The position numbers were made by a program, and so were the translations under genes. A stretch of 64,000 nucleotides of DNA from Agrilactobacillus composti DSM 18527 = JCM 14202 (GTDB lineage: Bacteria > Bacillota > Bacilli > Lactobacillales > Lactobacillaceae): the NCBI RefSeq assembly GCF_001436375.1, contig NZ_AZGA01000011.1:49710-113709 (forward strand). The letters run 5' to 3'. Shown piece after piece: positions 1-7,645 of the stretch; position 1 is the first letter of the stretch; every line of letters starts with the position of its first letter. A model generated the notes under the pieces. The model was not told the DNA's origin. It ran no database searches and saw only the letters and a program-made list of their open reading frames with translations.

Positions 1-186
1 AATGGCCTGGGATTATCCATTGCTAAGAAACTTATTGAAAGCTACCATGGCGAAATTACCGTGGAGAGTTCAGTGGGCTCAGGTTCTATTTTCAGGATCG
101 ATGTGCCCCTAGCTATTCAAAAAGAAGAAGCGCCTGACCCAGACGACGACAACGATGCAACGTCAACTGATGACACAAATGATTAA
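1..186 (+). CDS. Sensor histidine kinase, C-terminal end (partial)
   Basis: The window opens inside a gene; the last 61 codons are present. The reading GLGLSIAKKLIESYHG followed by GSGSIFRIDVPL is the G2-box and final strand of a HATPase_c ATP-binding domain, so this is the end of a two-component sensor kinase that would autophosphorylate and pass phosphate to a partner regulator. The last ~20 residues are an acidic Asp/Glu-rich tail. The kinase subtype and its sensor input cannot be judged from this fragment; the cognate regulator probably lies upstream, outside the window. A strong terminator follows directly. Confidence 0.85.
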   Translation, partial: NGLGLSIAKKLIESYHGEITVESSVGSGSIFRIDVPLAIQKEEAPDPDDDNDATSTDDTND

Positions 187-190
187 AAAA

Positions 191-238
191 TAATATCTAA
201 AAATCATAATTTGATTTTTAGATATTATTTTTTTATTT
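191..238 (+). terminator. Rho-independent terminator of the sensor kinase gene
   Basis: A perfect 16-bp stem (191-206 with 212-227) closes a 5-nt loop and runs into a T-rich tract at 228-238. It lies just after the kinase stop codon. Confidence 0.9.
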
Positions 239-241
239 TTC

Positions 242-270
242 TTGACAATTAATAAGTAATCATGAATAAT
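242..270 (+). promoter_or_regulatory. Promoter of the T-box/peptide-binding-protein transcript
   Basis: TTGACA at 242-247 and AATAAT at 265-270 are separated by 17 bp. They lie just upstream of the T-box leader, so transcription would begin around 277. Confidence 0.65.
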
Positions 271-284
271 ACAAATATATTAAT

Positions 285-566
285 AAGCAATTGTGTAAAA
301 GATGAGTAAAGTTTGATCTGATTTTTAGAGAGCTATGGCTTGGTGTGACATAGTAACAGACAAACTTGAAGATGGTCTTTGGGTCACATTATTACTGAGT
401 ATTTAACAAAGTAATAACGGCTGCCTCCGTTAGCAGGCCCGAGTATCGGCCTTGGCCCGCACTCAGTGAGGATCAATTCGCAAGAATTGGTCAAATTAAG
501 GTGGTAACACGAAGTTTAAAGCTTTCGTCCTTGCATTTATTGCGGGAAGAAGGCTATTTTTTTGTC
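285..566 (+). ncRNA. T-box riboswitch upstream of the peptide-binding protein
   Basis: The leader has the T-box order. A loop-E AGTA (305-308) is followed by a helix, AAGTTTG (309-315) with CAAACTT (361-367), then the apical AGAGAGC...GGTG module (near 326-342). GAA lies at 368-370. The T-box AAGGTGGTAACACG is at 498-511, followed by the complementary CGTCCTT and a terminator with a T-run at 557-563. The triplet directly after GAA is GAT (371-373), which points to tRNA-Asp. A one-base shift gives ATG (Met), and the TGGT of the T-box pairs best with a tRNA whose discriminator base is A, which would suit Met. The amino acid is therefore open. Uncharged tRNA would allow read-through into the transporter gene. 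Confidence 0.85.
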
Positions 567-588
567 AAAATTAAGGAGGAAATTTTTT

Positions 589-2217
589 ATGTTTAGATTC
601 AAAACCAAAGTACTAGCTATATTAGCGGCCAGCGTTATTTCGATTGGCGCGCTACAACCACTATTGCAAACGAACGCCAATACCGTTCAGGCTGCTAGCA
701 GCAAGACTTTTCGCGTCGCCACCAATCAAAGTCTGGACTCATTGGATCCAGCTTCACATACATCCATGACTAGTACTGAAATGATCGATCAGATCACTGA
801 AGGCCTTTATCGTTATGATCAAAAAAATAAAGTCATCAATGGATTAGTCGCTGGTGACCCCAAGGTAAATGCGGCCAAAACGGTTTATACTTATACTTTG
901 AAAAAAGCAAAGTGGTCCAACGGGGATGCTGTAACGGCCAACGATTTTGTGTATGCCTTGCGCCGCAAAGCCCAGCCAAAGTATGCCACCAGCGCCATTG
1001 ACTATATTAAAAATGGGCAAGCTGTCCGTTTAAATCAAAAACCTGCCACAGAATTAGGTATCAAGGCACTTGGGGCTAGAACATTAGAGATTTCTTTGGA
1101 AAATCCCATTCCATTTATTAAACAATATCTGACCAGTCCATTCTTCTTGCCAATTGATCAAAAATTTGCTGAGAAAGTTGGTCCCAAATTTGGGACGGCG
1201 GCGAAATACACCGTTTCAAATGGACCCTTTGTCTTAAAGGGTTGGACGGGAACTAATGATACCTGGACCTTGGTGAAAAATAAAAATTATTATGGTGCCA
1301 AAAGCGTTAAGTTGGATAAAGTAAGTGTTTCCGTCATTAAGGAAACTACAACTGCTTTGAATCTGTTTGATAGTGGCCGTATTGATTATACCGTAGTGGG
1401 GGATAGTAATGTTCAAAAATATACGGGATCTAAATCATTGCACCAAAAAACCAGTCCAACTATTGGCTTTTTAAGTCTAAACAACAAACGGACGGATACC
1501 GGGAATGTCCATTTAAGACGAGCTCTAGCTATGGCGGTGAATAAGAAGGCATTGACGAATAATTTCTTAAAAGATGGCTCCAAACCTTTAAATGGGCTAA
1601 TTACCAGGGGCCTAGCCACGAATCCCACCACGGGCAAGGATTATCGTCAGGATACTGGGGACCTCTTAAACTACAGTCCTAAAAAAGCGGCAACCGAGTG
1701 GCGAAAAGCTAAAAAGGAACTGGGTAAAGATTCAATTGAACTGGAACTATTGTCTGCCGACACGACCCAAGCTAAAAATGTGGCTGAATTTTTACAATCT
1801 CAGTATGAGAAAAATTTGTCTGGACTGAAAATTGATATCAAAGCCATTCCCGTGGCGCAACGGATTCAATTTGAACAAAATGGCAATTACGACTTAGCCT
1901 TTGGAACTTACGCCCCTGACTATGGGGATCCAATGTCTTTGCTGTTCCAGTACACGACTGGTCAAAAATTAAACTTCTCCCATTACAGCAATGAGACCTA
2001 CGATAGTTTGATTAAAAAGGCCACGACTACTCAAGCCACCCAGCCAGTAGCGCGCTACAAGACACTACAGCAAGCCGAAAAAGTTTTATTAGATGATGCG
2101 GCAATTAACCCAATTTATCAACAAGGCATTTCTTATCTTCTAAGCAATCGCTTCACCGGTTTTTCAATGCATCCCTTTGGTCAAATTGCCGATTATCGCT
2201 ACTTACAGCCTAAGTAG
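589..2217 (+). CDS. Oligopeptide ABC transporter substrate-binding protein (SBP family 5, OppA-like)
   Basis: 542-residue extracellular solute-binding protein of the OppA/DppA family, expected to capture peptides for an ABC importer. The start is the ATG at 589, six-to-eight bases after AAGGAGGA; an in-frame TTG at 562 sits inside the terminator T-run and is unlikely. Residues 1-34 form a signal peptide with a positively charged start, a hydrophobic core and an alanine-rich end (VQAAS). There is no lipobox cysteine, which is unusual because Gram-positive binding proteins are normally lipoproteins. The body shows the family pattern (YTYTLKKAKWSNGDAVTANDF; NGPFVLKGW). No permease or ATPase genes adjoin it, so it is an orphan that must share a transporter encoded elsewhere. 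A T-box leader controls it, so it should be induced by amino-acid starvation. Confidence 0.9.
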   Translation: MFRFKTKVLAILAASVISIGALQPLLQTNANTVQAASSKTFRVATNQSLDSLDPASHTSMTSTEMIDQITEGLYRYDQKNKVINGLVAGDPKVNAAKTVYTYTLKKAKWSNGDAVTANDFVYALRRKAQPKYATSAIDYIKNGQAVRLNQKPATELGIKALGARTLEISLENPIPFIKQYLTSPFFLPIDQKFAEKVGPKFGTAAKYTVSNGPFVLKGWTGTNDTWTLVKNKNYYGAKSVKLDKVSVSVIKETTTALNLFDSGRIDYTVVGDSNVQKYTGSKSLHQKTSPTIGFLSLNNKRTDTGNVHLRRALAMAVNKKALTNNFLKDGSKPLNGLITRGLATNPTTGKDYRQDTGDLLNYSPKKAATEWRKAKKELGKDSIELELLSADTTQAKNVAEFLQSQYEKNLSGLKIDIKAIPVAQRIQFEQNGNYDLAFGTYAPDYGDPMSLLFQYTTGQKLNFSHYSNETYDSLIKKATTTQATQPVARYKTLQQAEKVLLDDAAINPIYQQGISYLLSNRFTGFSMHPFGQIADYRYLQPK

Positions 2218-2234
2218 TTTTCTGAAAATTGATC

Positions 2235-2275
2235 AAACAAAGTCATGGTTTTGAAAATCATGACTTTGTTTTTGG
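2235..2275 (+). terminator. Terminator of the peptide-binding protein gene
   Basis: A 13-bp perfect stem, 2235-2247 with 2259-2271, is followed by further T residues. It lies 18 bases after the stop codon. Confidence 0.85.
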
Positions 2276-2295
2276 CCTAGATAAGTGGCTATAAT
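2266..2295 (+). promoter_or_regulatory. Probable promoter of sirC
   Basis: TATAAT at 2290-2295, with a weak TTGTTT at 2266-2271 (18-bp spacing) that overlaps the upstream terminator. The gene starts 33 bases downstream. Confidence 0.45.
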
Positions 2296-2327
2296 AAGAA
2301 GTACCAGAAAATTATAGGGAGGTCTTT

Positions 2328-2771
2328 ATGAAAACTTATCCAGTGGCATTGAAAATATCGGGTTACCAAGTATTAATCGTTGGTGGCGGCCGCGTGGCGT
2401 TGCGAAAAGTCCGGGGGCTGCAAGATACTGGGGCGCATATTACCGTGGTGGCGCCTGTAATTAAAGCAGAAATCCTGCCATTAGTGCAGCAAGTCGAACA
2501 ACGGGAATTTCAATTTAGAGATCTATTAGACAAGGACATGGTCTTTTGTTGCACCAATTCCCTGCAATTAAATCAACGTATCGCGCGCAGTGCCAATGGG
2601 GATCAATTGGTCAATAATACATCTGCTCACGAAGATTCCAACTTTTATAACTATGCCGTATTAGTTGAAGAAGAATTGAATATTCTTATCGGCAGTGAAG
2701 GCCATCATATTCGCGCAACTAAAGCCTTAAAAGAAGAGCTAAAAGCTTATTTTCAGGATAAACGGAGGTAA
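2328..2771 (+). CDS. sirC: Precorrin-2 dehydrogenase (siroheme biosynthesis, CysG N-terminal-domain type)
   Basis: 147-residue stand-alone enzyme that oxidises precorrin-2 to sirohydrochlorin with NAD+. It matches the N-terminal Rossmann domain of CysG/Met8p: GGGRVALRKV near residues 20-29 is the dinucleotide-binding loop, and a CTNS stretch near residue 77 follows the usual acidic catalytic region. The length fits the short Firmicute SirC/YlnF form without the ferrochelatase-linked C-terminal dimer domain, so iron insertion would need another chelatase (a SirB or CbiX-type enzyme), which is not in this window. Start ATG 2328 follows GGGAGG. It precedes the nitrite reductase genes by 116 bases and belongs to the same siroheme-dependent function. 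Confidence 0.88.
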   Translation: MKTYPVALKISGYQVLIVGGGRVALRKVRGLQDTGAHITVVAPVIKAEILPLVQQVEQREFQFRDLLDKDMVFCCTNSLQLNQRIARSANGDQLVNNTSAHEDSNFYNYAVLVEEELNILIGSEGHHIRATKALKEELKAYFQDKRR

Positions 2772-2831
2772 GGGATTCCCCTATTTCCAAATGAAGGTCA
2801 TTTTTTCGCCGCTAATTACTATTTCCTTTGC

Positions 2832-2837
2832 TATAAT
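2832..2837 (+). promoter_or_regulatory. Candidate -10 element before nirB
   Basis: TATAAT at 2832-2837 lies 50 bases before the nirB start. No good -35 hexamer is visible at the expected distance, so this promoter, if real, may need an activator. Confidence 0.4.
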
Positions 2838-2887
2838 GAAAAATAATTATTAGTCTGTTCAGTAATACACATAAAAGGAGACAACTT

Positions 2888-5344
2888 ATGGCAGAGAAAT
2901 TAGTGGTCATTGGTAATGGCATGGCAGGGGTTCGCGCAGTTGATAATATTTTACGGGCGAACCCAGATTTATTTGAAATAACGGTTATCGGTGCTGAAAA
3001 TTATCCGGGTTATAATCGCATTTTGCTGTCTGAAGTTTTAGAAAAAGAAATGGATTGGCCGGATATTATTACCAATGATTATGACTGGTATGCTGAAAAC
3101 CATATTAATTTAATCAATGATAATCCGGCTACCGCGATTGATCCAGTTAAGCAAGTGGTTACTACCCGTTCTGGGACAGTCTTTAGTTATGATAAATTAA
3201 TTTTGGCCACTGGCTCGATGCCCTTTATCTTACCCGTGCCGGGGCATGATCTTAAAAATGTGGTGGCTTTTCGCAGCATTGAAGATGGCAAATACATGCA
3301 ACAAATGGCCGCAAATGGGGCTAATATTGCCGTGATTGGTGGCGGCCTATTGGGTTTAGAAGCCGCCGTGGGGCTAGTGGATCAAGGGGCGACAGTCAGT
3401 GTCATTGAATTAGCACCTTGGCTAATGGCCACCCAATTAGATGAAACGGCGGGCAAGATGTTGCAGCGCGACTTAGAAGCTCGTGGCTTGAAGTTTTATT
3501 TAGGCAAACGGACAAAGTCGATTTTAGGAGACGACAAAGGCCAGGTTGCCGGTTTAGCCTTTGATGATGGCCAACAACTAGATGTGACAATGGTAGTGAT
3601 GTCTTTGGGGATCAGACCAGAAACTACCCTGGCCAAAACAGCAGGGTTAAACGTTGCCAGAGGGATTACCGTGGATTCTTTTATGCGGACCAGTGATAAT
3701 AATATCTTTGCTATTGGTGAATGTACTGAATTTGAGGATCAACTCGTGGGGACAGTAGCCCCATCTTATGCCCAGGCTAAAATTGTGGCCGATGTGTTGT
3801 GTGGTGAACCCACCCAGCCTTTTTGCCCCGTCTTAGAGACCATTGAATTAAAAGTGCCAGGAATTGACTTGATTTCAGCTGGTCATATTAAAGAAGATGG
3901 TGACGTCCGCTCTATTATTGCCCAAGATGGGGTCAACCACGCTTATAAACGGATTTTTGTAAAAGACGGCATCGTTTGCGGTGAGATTTTATATGGGGAT
4001 GTTAGTGATGGGAATCGCTATTTCAGCATGATCAAACGCCAAGATGAAATTGCACAGTATCAGGCGACTGGGTTGCTTTTAAAAGAAGGCGGCAGTGATA
4101 GCACTGAGGATTTGGCCAGCATGCCCTTAGATGAAATTGTCTGTGGCTGCAATGGGGTCAGCAAAGGTACTATTTTAGATGCTATCCGAGCAGAACAACT
4201 CACTTCAGTTACGGGTGTGGGAAAGGTCACCCGGGCTGGGACCTCTTGTGGAAAATGTAAACCAACTATTGAAGCTTTATTGCAATTGGAATTAGGGGAT
4301 AAAGCGCAAGCCATGACGGAAACTATGTGCCCTTGTACAGATTTAGGCTATGATGAAATCATCACTGCGATCAAAGCCAATCACTGGCTGACGTCTGCGG
4401 CTGTCCGCCGGGGGTTGAATTGGCGAACTGAAGAGGGCTGTGACAAGTGCCGGCCGGCTTTGAATTATTATTTAAATATGTTATTTCCAACTGAACATCA
4501 AGAAGAAATTACCGCGCGGTGGGCCAATGAACGCTATTTAGCGAACATTCAAAAAGATGGGACCTTCTCAGTGATTCCACGGATGGCTGGCGGGAAGACT
4601 TCACCAGAACAGTTGATTAAAATTGCCAAGGTAGCCGAGAAGTTCCATGTACCAATGATCAAAGTCGTGAATGCCCAACGTATTGGGCTATACGGTATTC
4701 GCAAAGAAGATCTGCCTAAGGTTTGGCATGACTTAGATATGGATTCTGGGGAAGCTTATGAAAAAACAGCAACTCGCGAAGTTAAAGCTTGTGTGGGTCA
4801 AGACTGGTGCCGTTTTGGGACGATTGATTCTGCAGGCTTGGCCGAAAAGATTGATCGAAATTATGTGGGGATCGACACGCCCCATAAAGTGAAGTTGGGT
4901 GTTGCGGGCTGCCCTAGAAATTGTGCTGAAGTATTGACTAAAGACTTTGGTGTGATTGGCATCGAAGGGGGCTATCAGCTCTATATTGGGGGTAACAACG
5001 GGACGCAAGTGGTTGAAGCCAGTCTGCTGACAACCGTTAAAACTGAAGCTGAAGTCTTAACTTATTTCGGCGCTTATTTACAATGGTATCGCGAACATGC
5101 CCACTACGGCCAGCGGACCTTTAAAGTGGTACAAAAAACCGGTGTTGAAAATGTTATCGCCATGTTAAAAGATGATAGTCAGCGGAATGCTTACCTGGAA
5201 CGGTTAGCCATTGCTAAAGCAGCCTACCAGGACTATCGTCATGGGCTTGCCCCTTGGCAAGCCCGGTTGCAAGATGAAGAAAATTTGCAAGCCTTATACA
5301 CTGTGGTTGATATCACGGGCCAAACCGTTAAGGAGGGTGTCTAA
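2888..5344 (+). CDS. nirB: NAD(P)H nitrite reductase, large subunit
   Basis: 818-residue cytoplasmic siroheme enzyme reducing nitrite to ammonium with six electrons from NAD(P)H. Domain order: FAD/NAD(P)H oxidoreductase (GNGMAGVRAVD near residue 8; GGGLLGLEAAVGL near 151), two BFD-like [2Fe-2S] motifs (CxC at 418/420 with CxxC near 453-456; CxC near 480/482 with CxxC near 518-521), then nitrite/sulfite reductase ferredoxin-like halves. The siroheme/[4Fe-4S] ligands are complete: C635-x5-C641 and C675-x3-C679. Length is normal for NirB/NasD. The ATG at 2888 follows AGGAG. It abuts nirD with no gap and is followed by siroheme-synthesis genes, so the operon makes both enzyme and cofactor. No nitrate reductase or nitrite transporter is visible, so the nitrite source is unknown. 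This gene is rare among lactobacilli. Confidence 0.95.
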   Translation: MAEKLVVIGNGMAGVRAVDNILRANPDLFEITVIGAENYPGYNRILLSEVLEKEMDWPDIITNDYDWYAENHINLINDNPATAIDPVKQVVTTRSGTVFSYDKLILATGSMPFILPVPGHDLKNVVAFRSIEDGKYMQQMAANGANIAVIGGGLLGLEAAVGLVDQGATVSVIELAPWLMATQLDETAGKMLQRDLEARGLKFYLGKRTKSILGDDKGQVAGLAFDDGQQLDVTMVVMSLGIRPETTLAKTAGLNVARGITVDSFMRTSDNNIFAIGECTEFEDQLVGTVAPSYAQAKIVADVLCGEPTQPFCPVLETIELKVPGIDLISAGHIKEDGDVRSIIAQDGVNHAYKRIFVKDGIVCGEILYGDVSDGNRYFSMIKRQDEIAQYQATGLLLKEGGSDSTEDLASMPLDEIVCGCNGVSKGTILDAIRAEQLTSVTGVGKVTRAGTSCGKCKPTIEALLQLELGDKAQAMTETMCPCTDLGYDEIITAIKANHWLTSAAVRRGLNWRTEEGCDKCRPALNYYLNMLFPTEHQEEITARWANERYLANIQKDGTFSVIPRMAGGKTSPEQLIKIAKVAEKFHVPMIKVVNAQRIGLYGIRKEDLPKVWHDLDMDSGEAYEKTATREVKACVGQDWCRFGTIDSAGLAEKIDRNYVGIDTPHKVKLGVAGCPRNCAEVLTKDFGVIGIEGGYQLYIGGNNGTQVVEASLLTTVKTEAEVLTYFGAYLQWYREHAHYGQRTFKVVQKTGVENVIAMLKDDSQRNAYLERLAIAKAAYQDYRHGLAPWQARLQDEENLQALYTVVDITGQTVKEGV

Positions 5345-5662
5345 ATGACACGTAAAGCATACATTGCCGAGATGGCGGATATTCCCCTGAAAATGGGGCT
5401 TGAAGTGCAAAATGGCGCGCAGTCTATGGCTATTTTTAAATTAAGTGACACCGAAGTTTATGCCATAGGCAATATTTGCCCCCATCGCCAAGGCCCTTTG
5501 GCAGATGGCATGGTCACGGGTAAAGCAGTGATTTGCCCCTTGCACAGCTGGCAGATTAGCTTGTTGAACGGAGAACCTTTATTAGAAAATGCGGGAAAGG
5601 CTGGCGTACCAACTTATGAAACGATTATTGAAGCTGGTAAGCTGTATGTAATGGTGGACTAA
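5345..5662 (+). CDS. nirD: Nitrite reductase small subunit (Rieske-type)
   Basis: 105-residue NirD/NasE-type partner of NirB. It carries an intact Rieske [2Fe-2S] ligand set: C45-P-H47 and C64-P-L-H67, in the contexts NICPHRQGPL and VICPLHSWQ. Homologues support electron flow in, or stability of, the NirB complex in the cytoplasm. The ATG directly follows the nirB stop codon, so the two are translationally coupled in one operon. The upstream ribosome-binding site is the AAGGAGGG at the end of nirB. No signal peptide or membrane segment is present. It could be mistaken for a generic ferredoxin-like Rieske protein, but the context makes the assignment firm. Confidence 0.94.
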   Translation: MTRKAYIAEMADIPLKMGLEVQNGAQSMAIFKLSDTEVYAIGNICPHRQGPLADGMVTGKAVICPLHSWQISLLNGEPLLENAGKAGVPTYETIIEAGKLYVMVD

Positions 5663-5664
5663 TC

Positions 5665-6717
5665 ATGATTAGTTTTGTGGGTGCTGGTGCTGGTGATCCT
5701 GATTTAATCACCGTGGCCGGCCTGAAAGCTTTGCAGGCAGCTGATATTGTTTTTTACGATCGACTTTTAAATCCGTTATTATTATTACTGGCCCCCAAAA
5801 AAGCTGAGTTGGTTAGTGTGGGTAAATCCCCTCGTTCTAAAGGCCATGCTCAAAATTGGATAACGAACTTATTGCTGCAAGCAACTAAGACCCAGCAACA
5901 TGTTGTCCGACTCAAAGGTGGCGACGCTGGCATATTTGGGCGCTTGGATGAAGAGATCGCTCCAATTAAGGCCGCGGGTTTACCTTACCAAATTATTCCT
6001 GGCATCACTGCGGCTTCCGCATTAGCCGCGTATAGTGGGATCCCGCTAACCAAGCGGGGCATCAGCCATGGTGTAACTTTTTTAACAGGGACCCAACTGT
6101 TAGACGGCCAACTGCCAATTTCATTACAACAGCAAGAACAGACAATTGTGGTCTATATGGGCGTGAAACATGCCCCGGCAATTCAAGCCAGTTTGTTAAC
6201 GCAATTACCAGCTGATTTACCCATGTTGATTGGCCGTTGGGTCAGTTATGGTCGCCAGGAGATCATCCCAGCTACCCTGGCAGATTTTGTGACCATTATG
6301 CAGCAACGCCAAATTGAAAACCCAGCCATCTATTTATTTGGGGCAGTCGCCGCTGACTATCAAGCCAATACCAATTGGTTTGCGGCCAAACCTTTATTTG
6401 GCACGCGAATATTACTAGTTTTACCGGAATTGAATTATGAAAAGGCTACTTTTTTCACAACCCAAGGGGCTGATGTTTGGGTGATCAGCCAAGATATGGC
6501 AGAAAATCAGCGTTTTAAGACGATTACTAAAGCTTGGTTGGTTGACGTGGCGCAGGTGCAGGTTTTGTTGACGGCGAGCATCTCAGCGGTGCTATTTGAA
6601 CAGCAGCTGTTAAATTTAGATTTACCAGCAATACCAATTGAACAGATTCAAACGGCTTCAGAATTTTTAGCTAAAAGGGGATATTCACGTGACGCAACAG
6701 AAGATTTTAGTGGGTAG
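5665..6717 (+). CDS. cobA: Uroporphyrinogen-III C-methyltransferase with shortened HemD-like C-terminal domain
   Basis: 350-residue fusion. Residues 1-235 are a SAM-dependent uroporphyrinogen-III methyltransferase (VGAGAGDPDLIT at the start, VRLKGGDAGIFGR near 85, PGITAASALAAYSGIPLT near 112), making precorrin-2 for siroheme. The GGDPFVFGR-type loop reads GGDAGIFGR, a mild departure. From about residue 238, GTRILLVLPE resembles the first strand of uroporphyrinogen-III synthase (HemD), but only ~112 residues remain instead of ~240, so the two-domain cleft of HemD cannot be complete. Methyltransferase function is well supported; HemD function is doubtful. ATG starts two bases after nirD and the 3' end overlaps hemC by 29 bases. 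Together with SirC and HemC it supplies siroheme to NirB. Confidence 0.88.
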   Translation: MISFVGAGAGDPDLITVAGLKALQAADIVFYDRLLNPLLLLLAPKKAELVSVGKSPRSKGHAQNWITNLLLQATKTQQHVVRLKGGDAGIFGRLDEEIAPIKAAGLPYQIIPGITAASALAAYSGIPLTKRGISHGVTFLTGTQLLDGQLPISLQQQEQTIVVYMGVKHAPAIQASLLTQLPADLPMLIGRWVSYGRQEIIPATLADFVTIMQQRQIENPAIYLFGAVAADYQANTNWFAAKPLFGTRILLVLPELNYEKATFFTTQGADVWVISQDMAENQRFKTITKAWLVDVAQVQVLLTASISAVLFEQQLLNLDLPAIPIEQIQTASEFLAKRGYSRDATEDFSG

Positions 6718-7612
6718 TCGGGCTAGCAAGTTAGCACTGGTCCAAACCCATGAAGTGATTCAGCGTTTACAGGCAATTGATCCAACTTTGGATTTTGAGG
6801 TTGTGCCTATCAAAACAAAAGGAGATTTAAAGCCTAATACAGCCTTGGTGCAACTGGGCAGTAATGGGCTATTTGTCCGAGAAGTTGAAACAGAATTATT
6901 GAACCAGCAAATTGATTTCGCGGTGCATAGTGCTAAAGACTTACCGGCCAAATTAGCGCCAGGTTTAACCATTGCGGCCACACCATCCCGAGCTTTGGCC
7001 CAAGATGTGTTGGTGGTCAAAGATAGCCAACTCAAACACTGGCAAGATTTACCCCAAGGGGCGGTGATCGGCACCGGTAGTCCCAGACGCCAGACATTAT
7101 TGCACCACTTACGCCCAGATTTCAAGCTCAAAAATATTCGGGGCAATGTGCCAACACGTCTGAAGAAGCTGGCTATGCAGGACTTTGATGGGATTGTTTT
7201 AGCTGCTGCTGGGTTGCAGCGTCTCGGGCTGTTAGATCAAAGGCAGTTACATCACTTTGACTTACCCACCGCACAGTTTATCCCAGCAGCTTGTCAAGGC
7301 ACCCTGGCACTGGAGTGTGCAACACAAAACCAGGCGATTGTGAAGCTGCTCCAGGGCATTAATGACGTCAAGAATTATCAGGCAATGCGTTGTGAACGGG
7401 CATTTTTAAAAACCCTTGAAGGCGACTGTACCATTCCTTTGGGCTGCCTGGCAGAAGTTTCAGATGATGGTCAGATCCAAGCCCGAGCATTTTTGGCGGA
7501 TAAATTTATACCAGCTCGTTTTACCTATGTGTCTGGTCAAAGTGCTGATCCGGAAAAATTAGGCACCACTTTGGCTCAAAACGCGATGACACAACTACAA
7601 AAAAAAGATTAA
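6689..7612 (+). CDS. hemC: Hydroxymethylbilane synthase (porphobilinogen deaminase)
   Basis: 307-residue enzyme joining four porphobilinogens into hydroxymethylbilane, the linear tetrapyrrole precursor. The N-terminus GSRASKLALVQT, the VHSAKDLPA aspartate loop and GTGSPRRQTLL are typical. The cysteine that anchors the dipyrromethane cofactor is present at C247 in GDCTIPLG. Length is normal, so the enzyme looks functional. Start GTG 6689 lies nine bases after AAAAGGGGA and inside the end of cobA, showing operon coupling. No hemA, hemL or hemB accompanies it here, so the porphobilinogen source must be elsewhere in the genome or external. It is the last gene of the siroheme/nitrite operon and ends within a terminator stem. 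Confidence 0.95.
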   Translation: MTQQKILVGSRASKLALVQTHEVIQRLQAIDPTLDFEVVPIKTKGDLKPNTALVQLGSNGLFVREVETELLNQQIDFAVHSAKDLPAKLAPGLTIAATPSRALAQDVLVVKDSQLKHWQDLPQGAVIGTGSPRRQTLLHHLRPDFKLKNIRGNVPTRLKKLAMQDFDGIVLAAAGLQRLGLLDQRQLHHFDLPTAQFIPAACQGTLALECATQNQAIVKLLQGINDVKNYQAMRCERAFLKTLEGDCTIPLGCLAEVSDDGQIQARAFLADKFIPARFTYVSGQSADPEKLGTTLAQNAMTQLQKKD

Positions 7613-7640
7613 GACAATTTGCCTTAATCTTTTTTTAATG
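7601..7640. terminator. Bidirectional terminator between hemC and yidC
   Basis: AAAAAAGATTAAG (7601-7613) pairs with CTTAATCTTTTTT (7623-7635). A-run and T-run flank the stem, so it can stop both hemC (+) and yidC (-). The hemC stop codon lies in the stem. Confidence 0.85.
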
Positions 7641-7645
7641 AGAAT

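Noticed and set aside
6760..7146. 128-codon minus-strand frame
   Set aside because: Antisense shadow of hemC.
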